Source: Didymodactylos carnosus
Lineage: Eukaryota; Rotifera; Eurotatoria; Philodinida; Philodinidae
Assembly (NCBI GenBank): GCA_905250885.1
Contig: CAJNOQ010000316.1
Location: forward strand, 1-55,171
Direction of reading: 5' to 3'
DNA: 55,171 nucleotides
Part shown: positions 25,601 to 37,530 of the stretch, in pieces
How positions within the stretch are numbered: the stretch's first letter is position 1
Layout of the letters: each line of letters starts with the position of its first letter
Made by a program: the position numbers and the translations under genes
The notes under the pieces: generated by a model
The model's database searches: none
What the model was told of the DNA's origin: nothing
What the model saw: only the letters and a program-made list of their open reading frames with translations

Positions 25601-28600
25601 ATCGCTTTATCTTTTTCTTTAGAACAAATCCAGATGATATTTTACGATTTTTTGCATTAATGAAATCAAAGGTAGCTAATTTATATGATCATTTAGAAAC
25701 AGCAACTTTCAACGGTCAAATCAAAGATGTTTTAAGAATGGAAGAAAAAATTAAATTAATGAAGTATGAATATTAGGACTAGATAGCTTTTACTTATGAT
25801 TGAATTCTATATTCGCTCGTGAAGAAATAAAGAAAATTTGAAAATAGAAAAATTTGAGAAAAGATATATTATTTTTGTTTTTTAGACCCTATTCAGCTCT
25901 TTTTGTTGTCGATGAAAATATTCCTGATGGCACACATGTCAAACCAAATGAAGTATTTCGTAAATGTTGGGTATTATTAAATGATGGTAGCTTACCATGG
26001 GATGCTACTGATGTTAAATTGATGAATTTATCCGATAATATTGAAGTTGTTAATGAACCCCATGTTCCAGTAACGGCTCCACACGCTCGTGCTCAGATTT
26101 ATGTAGATTTTATTGCGCCAAATCATACTGGTAAGTAAGACGTAACAGTGAAGAAAATTGTTCAACTTAAAGTAAAACAGAAAGATGATGAAGTATTTTG
26201 TTATTTATTAAGGTGTTTTCGAAAGTAAATGGATACTGACGTATCGTCATTATACATTTGGTCCAATGATATGGTGTTCAATCGAAGTTGTTAATGAACC
26301 AGTAAGTGTAACTTTTTTCTCTATACTCTACTCTTGAATTATATTTTTAAAGGTAATTATACCATATTGTGAAACACGTCTAAATGATAATATAATGATG
26401 GAGAGTACAAACACAATGACATTATCATCAGCATCATTGAATAATTATGTTTCGGTTTCTCCTTCAATTATGATGTCTAGTCGTCAAGATTCATGCGATT
26501 CAGGTAATTATTCTTTTGATCAATAATGATGAACAGTAGCATAGTCGTACAGCTATGACTCCGTTTCCTTGCATACTAGTAAACATATACTAAAAATTTC
26601 TCAACAGTTTGAGAACGTAGGAACTTTTGCAAAGACAAAGAAAAAGGTTAGAATAGAACAGAAGGAAAGCAAAGCACAAAATAACACTACATAGTTGTTC
26701 GAATCGAACTCTAAAACTATGAATTTTACAGTATCAATTTTACTTTTGAACTAAATTATTCAAAAGTAAACTTGAGGTGTTCCATTCCTTATCCTGTACA
26801 CTGCTATAGTGTGTTCTACTCCTACTGGTAAATCTATACAGCTTATAACCTTGGGCTTCAGACGCGGTCATCCATCGCCGTACTAACCCAGACCTGTATC
26901 TTCTTTGATGAGTCAGAAGACAGAGTAGATGTTATAGAGTAGAGACACGTGTGATAGAGAGAGGGAGATGGAACGAGTATGGATCAGCACATGTTTTCAG
27001 AGAGTGATTACATAGACAAAACAGAAAAGCTATATATATTTTGTTGAGAGAGAGACTAGAAGATAGAACAGGAGGAAAAAAAGATCATTCTGAAAACAGA
27101 TTATGGGATGTTTCGTTGTGAAAAGGGCAGTTCGCAAAATATGTGATTGTGATTTTATTTCTAGCACTAAGACTAACAAATTCATTCGATATGATCGATA
27201 TACCACTACCAATATGTTTCGATTTAACAAAACCATTCAAACCAAAAGGTATACATTTATTCTTTTGCTTTTATGCCAGTGTTCAAAATTTTTTTATCTC
27301 ATCTTTTTTCTAGAAATGTCAACATTGTCAAATAATGATTATCATCACAATGATTCAACTCGAGTTCGTTTTTATTTTGTCTAGAGTGATTTGAGTTTGA
27401 TTTTTTTCTTTGCCTTTTAGACGAGTATTACTTATTCAAGATTATCATCACTGCCATCATCAATAAACGGTATGTCAATCGAAATTTGTTAATTGATGAT
27501 AATGCAGGAAAAATTAAATATGTCCGTATGTGGTATATTCTTAGATTGAAATTTCATCAGATTGCTAGCATTGTAAAAGGAGAAACAGAGACTTTCGTTT
27601 CTCTACTTGATTTAATTTATCGATAAGACTCAGATACACCAGTTATTAGTTTAAAATTTTTATGATGATCTTTTCTAGGTGATGTTCAGGATTTGGTCGA
27701 TCCATTTGGTGATGATTTTTTAGATGAAATCTCGTCTCCTCAACATCAAAAACAAATTGAAGTTAACTCAAATGTATATACAAAAGATATAGAACATGTG
27801 ACAGTTGAAGACGTACAACAAACATTACAAGAACAAGAAAGTACAATAGTACAGTTACCAACATCAACAGCTGGCGAATTTAATGGCTCTATTCCATTAC
27901 CATATACTCCTCTACCAATGCTACAAAGAACGAGGTAGCTTCATAATGAATACTGTCATAAAATAGACTATAAGATTGATTTTTATTTCTAGCAGTCAAC
28001 CATTAGACTTTGTTGATTCAGTTGTTACAAATATATTTACTGTAGCAAAACAGGCAGGTTCAACAGCAAAAGCAATATTTCATACATTACAAGCATACGA
28101 CGAAGTAAGAGAGAACAGATTCACCTCTTATAAAGTGTATAATTTTGTGAGAGAAATACTCCTATAAGGATAGAGGAAGTAATGCAACACAATCTTCTCG
28201 ATGCAAATAGGAAAAAATTCTATAAATTTTCAACACATTGTTATACTTCAGCAGTTCACACGACTTCTTTTCTTTTTTTTTGCAGACTTCTGTACCTACG
28301 GCACTACCAGCATCATCAACAATCATTGAAATACCTCCACAGACGTCAATCGCTTCTGAAACAGCAACAGCCGAGTTGTTTAATAGTGACGATTATTTTT
28401 CAACAATTCAACATGGTGAAAATGAAAATGAATGTTTAATTTCCTTATTAAGTTCAGAAACAACACCATGCACCTCGTTATCATCGGTGACATCTCAGAC
28501 AACCAATTCATCACTTGATTTAAATATGGCTCATTTAATTGAAATGGGTTTTCTTAATCGTGAACAAAATCTACGTCTATTAACGCAGTATAAAAATGAT

Positions 28601-28648
28601 ATAACAAAAGTCATCGAATTTTTAGCAGATTCAAGTGATAATATTTGA
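22647..28648 (+). CDS. NBR1: NBR1-like selective autophagy receptor (PB1-FW-UBA)
   Basis: NBR1 proteins bind ubiquitinated cargo and ATG8 proteins to load autophagosomes. All exon phases close to a 995-aa protein (human 966). Residues 1-85 are a PB1 domain with the acidic OPCA motif DEENEEIRVSSETEF, nearly the NBR1 sequence. About 105-425 is an unrecognised, mostly helical region where a ZZ zinc finger would be expected. About 430-510 is a basic linker with a run of nine His. About 560-675 is the FW (four-Trp) domain, with VDENIPDGTHVKP, KCWVLLNDGSLPW, FIAPNHTG and GPMIWCSIEV. About 830-880 has a possible membrane-binding amphipathic helix (FVDSVVTNIFTVAKQ). The last 45 residues are a UBA domain (HLIEMGFLNREQNLRLL). 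Exons include 22647-22697, 22762-22872, 22942-23094, 25304-25560, 25886-26130, 27679-27934 and 28286-28648. The exact 5' start is uncertain; no clear LIR motif was identified. Confidence 0.88.
26841..26940 (-). pseudogene. 5S rRNA-like relic in NBR1-like intron
   Basis: On the minus strand, GGGTTAGTACGGCGATGG (near 26888-26871) followed by ATGACCGCGTCTGAA closely matches the animal 5S core around the box C promoter element (GGTTAGTACTTGGATGG, then GTGACCGCCTGGGAA). TCTTCTGACTC with downstream AAAG, just upstream, fits the preceding 5S segment loosely. The 5' third is not recognisable, so it is a decayed 5S copy or the head of a 5S-derived retroposon. It lies in a 0.8-kb intron (26504-27313). 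Confidence 0.45.
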
Positions 28649-31600
28649 TTTCAAAATTGTTAATAGATGAAAATGTTTTTTATTTAACTTTATTTAATTA
28701 TAAAAGCAGTTTGATCTCATCATTAAATTTGGGAATCGACAATTGCTTTTTATCTTCGTATACAAAATAGACAATCTCTTTTTTTATTATTATCATTATT
28801 TTTAGCATGAGTGCTGTGCCCTTTCTACTCAAGAGAGAAAAAGTCGTCTTTTCTTAGAAAGTAAAATATTTTACACATTTTTTTATTTTCTCGAGCAAGA
28901 TGTTTTCTTTTGTTTTTTTTATTTATACCTTATTTTGTTAACCGTTGTAATTTCATCTTTCTCTTGCTCGTCACTTTCATACTGTATAGCGAGTTCACAT
29001 TGATTCTTTATGTAAATAAAATAACAGTAAACAAACAATCAAATACTTTTATCGTTATTTGTGGCTATATTTTGAGTAAAAGTTAGAAAGGCTAGCTAAT
29101 ATAGTCGTATAACTGTATGAACAGGGTAAAACATTAAGAGTTGTACAATATCATTTCTTTTTAAAACTTTTCTAAAATATTCTTTTAAGATTCTACCGAA
29201 CAAGTTAAAAGTACCAAAATATTTATATTGCTTGAATATTATGTAGTCAGGTTTTTTTCTGTCAAAATTATTGGAAAAAAAAGTTTTTATTTCAAATTTA
29301 TTCCTAAATGATTGACTAAAATTTTCATGAATATTTGCTATGGATTGACTTAAAATTAGATATATTCTCTATTGATTGTTTGAGATTTTAGTAGCTCACT
29401 CTGCTACGGCTGCCTTGATCATTCATCTACTTTATATACTCAACATTTGAATAGCAAAATTTAATGTATTTCTTTGTAACAGGTTACATTATTCTATTTT
29501 AGATCGTTGTCGAAAAGTTGTGAACTGTCAAAAGTACAATTACCTTTTTATTCCCTCCTCCCCCTGCTTTCACCAAAAAAAAAACAACAACAGTCAATGG
29601 CAGATGAATTCTTTTCACGAGAAACAACATCTTTTTAGTTGTCAAAAATTAGTGATTGAAAAGGTGATTATTCGACAAATGTTACAACATTATCGTTGAT
29701 AAATACGTTAGATAATGCAGTACATGATTTTTCAGAAGTTAAAGTCGGAATAGGTAAGATCATTTTAACAATCGATAGTTTTAGTACAAAAGTCTTAGCC
29801 AAATTCTAGCAATGAAGTAAAATGAGATGTCTATTTTATCCAGTCACTTTAATATCTGTCTTTAAATTTATCGTTCATTCTGTAGTTGTTAATCGCATTA
29901 TGATTTCGTATATTCTTGTGAAATGAATGTCTTTACTTTTCGATTCTTTTTAATACGGATTTTTTTTAAGTAAATTCTTTAGTTTATTGCTATAAGAGAT
30001 CACGAACCAATTGAAAAATCTCACACATATGAAAACAAAAAAACAGAATATTTGATTGTGCATGCGATTAAACAAATTAACCAACATCTCGTAATGTAAA
30101 CATTTTTTCTTCTACACTAAAATCTCATTCAATTTTTCATGCTGAATTAACTGATGGAATCAGTTGTAATTAACCGTACGAGACAAAGATTTTTAATTGC
30201 AATTCGTGTACATGATATATTGTTTTCGTTAGAATTGGTATAAAGTAGTCAGTTTGATAACAGATTTTGTAAAATGAGATGCCATTATTCACTTGGTAAC
30301 TTGTGATTTTCATCAGTTATTGCGAAATTTATGGATGTTCAAGCTTTTCAATATTTCACATGAAAAAAATCTGAATGACAACCGTAACTAACAATAAAAG
30401 AATATAACTTTATATTCTTGTCACCATTTATCGAATCATGTAAAAAATACAATATTTTCGCATATCGCCCTCACAATTTCAGCTTTAATTTGTTCCTTTT
30501 TGTAGTGGATTAACGGCTAACTCAATTATAGTATTTTCAATTGATGTTGTTGAAATCCATGATAGCAATACAGCAAACAATTCTAATCGTTAATCAGTAG
30601 CATAGAGAAATATTATTTTGAAATTTGAGTTGAACATGTGTTTTTTTATCCTGATGGTTTGAGTTTTATAGGGACGCAAAATTGTACCACATGTTCCAAA
30701 GGATTTCTCATAATAGAAGAAATTTTTTATTAAATCGTATTAGCAACTTCGTATATCGATTCTCGTATAGTTTTCTTTCTAGTTTCTTTTATTTGATATG
30801 GCCATCTACGTCCATTTGATGCCATGATACAAAAATATAATATTATTTTTAATATTTTCTTTTATGCTCTTTCGGTTGATATATAATCCAACAAATTTCA
30901 ATAAAATTTCGCATCTACAGAAAAAATATAAGAAAATATACGGTTTTTTGACAAAATTTGTTTTCTCAGCGAGGAAAAGTTTCCAAAGATTAAACACTTG
31001 AATTTACAGGTAACTTTGAGTGGAAAATGCGAAAATCGCGTTTAAAACAAGATCTATTTTTCCATCATGTTAGGTCTTTTTTGCACGATACTCGCAAAAT
31101 GTCTCTTAAGTTTATTATACAAGTCAATATTTGATCGATATGATAAAATGTAGTGATGGATCGACAATTTTTATTGTGTAGAGATAAAGGAAAGTAAAAA
31201 ATTTGTCCCGAAATCTTTATAGCTATGAAAAAGTTATACTAATAGATGACTGATTGTCTTTTAGTTTTTTATTCACTTTAGTCCTTTTAGTCCCTTTGTA
31301 AGGTCATAGTCAATAACAGTTTGACTATATATATGTTAGAGTACAAATGTACAATTAAAGTCGATCGCAACTAGAAATAACACATTTTCTTCTCTCGTGT
31401 AAAAATGAAATTTATTGTTATTCGTCAGAAATAAGAAGCTATTGAATGTAAATAGATAACTCCGCCAGAAAGATCTTGTATATTCTAGATCTGAAAGATC
31501 AGCCGTATATTACCAAGACATTCGCAAAATAAAAAATTAGCAGAACAAAAGAAGTTTTCAATTTTACTATCCTCTCTCAAGGAATGTTCCTCAAAATAAA

Positions 31601-32033
31601 GAGAGTCAGTTTTACTATTTCTCCTATTTGAATTTTGTGCATTGCTTCTGGTCTATTATGATCATTTTTTTAATCCACATTCCTTACCTATGCGATGTGA
31701 TGCTTTAACGAAACTAAATATTTTTTATAAAATCCAAAACGTTATTTTATCGGTGTGTTGAGAAGACGATTAATTCAATTTATTAACGCAAACAGTTGAC
31801 TAACTAAGTTAGCAATATGATGAATATTACTTCTATTCTATTAATATGAAAGGGATAGTTATATATCGGGTATAAGCCAAAAAAAATGAGAGGATAATAT
31901 TTTCTCAATTGGCTAACTAGATTTTATCTTTATTTAATATTTTTTCAGATATTTTTATTTTCAAAAAATTTTCTAATTATTCATGACAAATCTAAGTTAT
32001 AAATATATTTGATCATTATTGAGAGCGAATAAA

Positions 32034-32070
<37 letters not shown>

Positions 32071-32619
32071 CATTTTGTTTTTTTGTTTTTTACAAAATCT
32101 TTATATTGTCTATTTTTAGGTATATGTGTAGAGGACAATAATTCAATAACATTTTTATTTTTGTCTTGTTATTCTCTCACACAATCGTCATCACTTTCCT
32201 GTCATCTTCGCCCTGATGTGCTATAGTTTCATCAAGACATGACAAACAATAATTTTTTTCTATATTCTACGTTATCATTAATTATTTGGCTGTATTGATG
32301 ATCATTAGTTTGTGAGAGCGCATAATGCGAGAGTTCGTGGTTGAAAAATTTTATCAAAGAGAAATAGTCTGGCCCTCTTCAAACCAGCAACACGTATATA
32401 CACACTCGTTGAGCAGAAGTGTTCTCATATAATGAATAATCACACACACATATCACATTGTTGTCGCTGTATGTTAAGACTAATTCAATCGGTAATGTTA
32501 ATTTTTTTTTCTTCTAATAGAAGAAGAAAAAAAAAAACACTGCATAATGTAGTGTGTGCTGAGCAATTGCTCATTTCACATTTAATCAGACTTTTATCAT
32601 GTATTTTTATCTTCTAGAT
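28649..32619. other. 4 kb intergenic region without recognised gene
   Basis: AT-rich, with the NBR1 3' UTR at the left (AATAAA at 29015-29020) and the CSRNP promoter and 5' leader at the right. A (TA)15 tract lies at 32039-32068. The ORFs at 30806-30997 and 32432-32617 have no supporting features. No inverted repeat of note was seen. Confidence 0.55.
32039..32068. repeat. (TA)n microsatellite
   Basis: Uninterrupted alternating TA for about 30 bp, about 550 bp upstream of the CSRNP coding region. Confidence 0.95.
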
Positions 32620-34443
32620 ATGCCAAAACGAAAATATCAATTATCAGCACTAGTGGAAGAAAGTAATGTTAGTCAAAAACAAAAAAAAATTGATAATTCA
32701 AATACAGAAGAAGATATATTGTCTACGACATCATTGGAAAGTCAACAATATCAAGATACTCGTTCGTCTAGAATGTGTACCCATTCAGATACAGTATCTG
32801 AAGGTTAGTTGTAACACTCAGCTTAGACAAGCAAAATAGAGAAAAGTGTAACGTTTCGATTTTTAATGGTATTAGATATCAATATTTTTTGTTTATTTAG
32901 ATATGATAACATCAACAAATAGTCTCTCAAAAAAACAGAATAAACATTCTGTTCGATTTGAAGATGTAACAGTATATTATTTTAATCGTTCACAAGGTTT
33001 TGTTTGTGTACCAAGCACGGGAGGAACAACGTTAGGTAAGAAGTAAAGTTTATACTTCATTATTTATAAATATTATAAGTTATATAGCGTGTTTTTTCTT
33101 CGTGCGTGTTCATGATATTCAAAACAAATACAAATTTTGTAATTATTTTTTACTTATGTTTAGGAATGGCACATCAACATTCTCATTGTGAAAGTTATAC
33201 AATCAATGATTTTGCTCGTCGTCAACATCAAGTTCATAAATCGATTTTATGTGAGAGAAAAATTCTACCACCAACTGTATCTACAATTGAACAATCATTG
33301 AATGATGATGATTCAACACCGATAACAAATATTTTTAATTATTGTTCAGACAATGATATGTATGAAAAGTTACCAGTTGATGATTGTTATTTTTTACAAC
33401 CTATTTCAATACGTGAACGTCGTAATTTATTGAAACAATCTGGTATTAATAAAATAGATAATCAAGAAAAAAAAGATTTACAATTAATTCGAGAATCACG
33501 TGAAACATGTGGATGTTCATGTATTGCAAAATGTGATCCGTATACTTGTGAATGTTCTCAAAATGGAATATCTTGTCAAGTAAGAGTGTCTATCTTGAAG
33601 TAAATTTTGAGATTTTAATAGAGCTTTTTATTTTTTTTTCGTTCAAGGTTGATCGTTTATCATTTCCATGTGCTTGTTCAAAATTAGAATGTCAAAATCC
33701 ATATGGTCGAACTGAATTTAATCACATTCGAGTTAAAAATCATTTCTTAAATACAATTATGAGACTTGAATTAGAAGAAAAAAGTTTACAACTTGATATT
33801 AAGTGTAATAATATTAATATGACAAATATGAGTAAATTTGAACAATGTGAACTTGTAGAATCATGCTACAATGGTAAGTACAAGTTGAATCTGTTGAATA
33901 TGTTTTGAACAAATGAAATTATTCATTTGTGATAGACTTTTTGGCATTTCAATTTTTAATACATGCAATACAAGAAGACGTAGTAACTTGTTGTTCAATA
34001 ATCGTATTTATTTATTTATTTATGTTATAGGTGAGAACGCTCATCGTTCATATGACGTGATGCATCCTTCACCAATGATGACCATTGTTGATGACTCATC
34101 TCTGATATCAGAAACATCATTACAATTAGAAACAGAAATTTCATCGTTATTATCATCCATAATTAATAATGTTATCGAACAATATATTAGAACCACAACA
34201 GAAACTGTAGTATTATCAATTGTATCATCTATTGAACAAAAATTTCAGTCACAAATAAATGAGAAAAAATCAGATTATCGAAAATCATATCGTTCATCAT
34301 TATTTAAAAAAAAACTTTCTTCACCACCATTATCAATTAAATCTAATACTCATTCATACAATACAAGAACACGGTGTTCAAATATAATTAAGATTAATCA
34401 ATTATTAACAACAGAAGATCTTGTTCCACTAACAGCCGAATAA
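32620..34443 (+). CDS. Cysteine/serine-rich nuclear protein (CSRNP/AXUD1 family)
   Basis: Homologue of CSRNP1-3, nuclear proteins described as sequence-specific transcription activators linked to growth control and apoptosis. Five exons: 32620-32803, 32901-33035, 33164-33579, 33648-33873 and 34031-34443; 457 aa. It begins with a basic MPKRKYQ. The conserved block starts with [18 protein letters not shown], then [16 protein letters not shown]. The Cys-rich domain follows: [20 protein letters not shown], then [16 protein letters not shown] and [20 protein letters not shown], all family hallmarks. The C-terminal part is Ser/Thr-rich and poorly conserved. The ATG follows an acceptor-like TATCTTCTAG by two bases with no obvious upstream coding exon, suggesting a 5'-UTR intron or trans-splicing. 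The paralogue cannot be assigned. Confidence 0.9.
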
Positions 34444-36745
34444 AAGATACATTTTCATTTATTTATTTTTTTACTACCGGTAATTTTTTCTTTCTTCTTT
34501 GTCGTACTTGTTTATTTCTCGGCACGTCAGATAATGGCGTTAATAATTATTTTTCAATTATCTTTATTTTGTCATGTATCTCTCTATTCTATCTGTTTCA
34601 TGTTTTTCTTTCTTTTTTTTATACAAATCACGTGCATGTGTGTGTTTATCATATACAGTGAATTTATGTTGTAATTTCACATATGAACGTCATAGAAACT
34701 CTTTCTTTTTCCATTTAATCTCCTAGAATAATTTTATATCGTTAGTCACTCTCTCTCTTTATTGTCATCATTTGTTTGTTTATGTGGATGTCGTTGTTTT
34801 TTTCACGATCACGTCATCGTTAGATGAACGAGAATAACTTTGTATTTTAGTATATGTTTTGTTTCTGTGCATATGCATAGATATCGTCAAATTTAAAAAA
34901 TAATAAATTAATTATACTAAATTTAAATCATGGTTTTTCGTGATATTTGAGCTGATTCTAAGAGCTTGTATTTGCCATTATTGCAACTGCTGATTATGTT
35001 TGTATGATTTTTTTTTCTCAGATAATGTCCATATTCTATTCATTCAACAAAAATTGCTCCTTTTCACTTAAAACGTTTTGAAACATAAATCAGTTAATAC
35101 AATCAAAGGATGATCTTCTCATTTGGTCCCTAACTTTTGGCTTTTTAAGATCAAACAATATCAAAAGCGTCATCAAAAGTGAGAGTGAGCAATTAGGGAC
35201 GAATCAAGACTAAATTCAATCGAAGTTTTCCATATGAATAACTTTGTTTTTATCATTAAGTTGAAAAACTTTTTCTTAACTTGATTGCCGTAATTTTTTT
35301 GTAACAGCATGCAAGTTTTTCAATCTAAAACTAACATATCATAAATGGTCATCTATCGTTGATATTTGATTAAAACGTCAGATGACGTAAGTTGATTGAA
35401 CTTCTTAAATTTAGAAGATATACGTCGTTCATTTATAGATAGAATAGTTGTGTTACACATATAAATGAGAAAATTAATAAATATGATAAATATTTTATAT
35501 AGATAGCGTTCGTTACATATGATTTATTAACTGATAATTTGGATGTTTAATTAATCAACGTCTTATTTTGAAAAAAAAAACAATTTGAAGCTTAAGTCAA
35601 AACATATTCTGACTATGGATTTGCTTTTGGACATATATATGTATATATACATCTAGCGACGTTTTTGTGTTCCAAGATCTAACAAAACTTGAATATTTTA
35701 AACATTTTCTTATTGTAAGATGCTTGTGAAAAGTATCATATTTTAGTAAAGAAACTATTTGAATGTCTAGCAGATTTTTCATCCTTCAAAATTTGAAAAG
35801 TCAAGAAATTAGCATGAAAAGTACAAATTGATAATATCAAGTTTGTTTGGTCTAGAACTTCTAGAAACTTTATTGGAAAACCATGTTTAAAGACAAAAAT
35901 TGGTACATTAGAAAGCCGATATATTAACCTATTTGATCATGTGTTTATCTCTAAATCAATATCTTTGATAAAAGTCGAATTTTCTACCATGCGCACGGTG
36001 GAAGGACTTCAATCAAAATTTCTCTTAATCATCGTAATTCAAGGAATTAATCATGTACGAATTAATCATATCACTTTTTTCTAATCATTTTTGTCTGCTC
36101 TAAAAAATGTTTATTGTTTTTGTTATATAAGAAAACTATTTCCTTATCTCTCATATAATCACTAGCTCATCACCTCTTCCTATTTATCACATCATTGTTT
36201 ATATTACATCATGTTTTCCTATTACGATATTTGTCCTATTTCAACGTACTTTACATGTCCATCTTGTCTATATATACATAAAGACTTATTGATTGGAGAG
36301 TTAGTTGTCATTTTCGTTTTCTGAATAAACATAACGATGAGGATCAAGTTCCTTTCATGAAATAATAATATTTGCTAAAATTGTTGTATTTGTTTTTATT
36401 TTCTTTTAGAAAATACTAACGTTCAATAATTATGTTTTAAGTTTTATATTTCATTGCCAAATTTTAGGTTAATTCACATCTCTACTCTCAATCTCTATAG
36501 TTTTTCTTGTTCTATTGAAGTTTTAACTATTCTTTTGACACTTTCAAATTATAAGAATATTCACAAAACATAGATGTCCTCTCGATTTATGCTAAATTCT
36601 TTCTTATATTCGAGTTGCTACTATACGCAGTATAAAATTTAATCAATTGACCCGACATATCAAGAATAGTAAAATTTTTTAATCTCACATTTCTATTTGT
36701 ATAGCAGACTATGCACCTATATAGATATTTTTTTTCCGTTCTACG

Positions 36746-36784
<39 letters not shown>

Positions 36785-37530
36785 TCAAACATATGTTTTT
36801 AAGGCAAACATTAGACTATGAGGTGTCATTTTCTTTTCTTCGTTCTGTTATTCATAAACTTGAATTGTTTCTTTTCAGTTATATTCTATATAGACTACAC
36901 ACATTCACATACTCTTTTCTCAAAAATAACATAAAAAATAATCGTGATTCATTCTATACTGATAAAAATAATTCAGATATTCTCCTTATTCGATATGTTG
37001 ATAATTAGTGATAAGGATTTTCAAATTATACAATATTCTCTAAGACAAACAACATGTTCATCTATACAGTGATTTGTTTCCTGATCAGATCTTGATGATC
37101 ATATTTTAACACGTATGTCACCTTTAAAATAAATTCTTTATTTGTTTCGAAATGACATATTAAAGAGATCTAAGAATAGTAGACAAGAAAATAATTTTAA
37201 TCTAGATGTTATGACCTTCCATTTAATATGACGATTTTCAAAATTTCTTTTTTGTTTTAGTAATTGAGAGAGAAGCACATATTATGAATAATAAACACAC
37301 TCAACTGTTATACTTACTTCTATTCTTATATGTCATCATCACCATGACTGATAAATGTCGTGATGAAAATAAATAGTTTAAAAACTTATATTGTTTTTTT
37401 TATTAATGATGCAAAATTTTATGATTTATCTTAACAAAAATTCATTTCTCAAGAAATCATTATGAGTAATTAAAAACAGTTGCTTTGCAATTGTATTTCA
37501 TTCATAATTAATTGTTGATTATTATTTCAG
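34444..37530. other. 3.1 kb intergenic region, no gene recognised
   Basis: AT-rich spacer between two plus-strand genes. It holds the CSRNP 3' UTR (AATAAA-like near 34903), a (GA)15 tract at 36751-36780, and spurious ORFs at 35597-35782 and 36697-37008 (the latter translates the GA tract). The PI3K promoter should lie at the right end. Confidence 0.55.
36751..36780. repeat. (GA)n microsatellite
   Basis: Thirty bases of perfect alternating AG, non-coding. Confidence 0.95.

Noticed and set aside
36697-37008. 103-aa ORF with an Arg-Glu repeat
   Set aside because: The repeat is a translation of the (GA)n microsatellite; the rest lacks any family signature.
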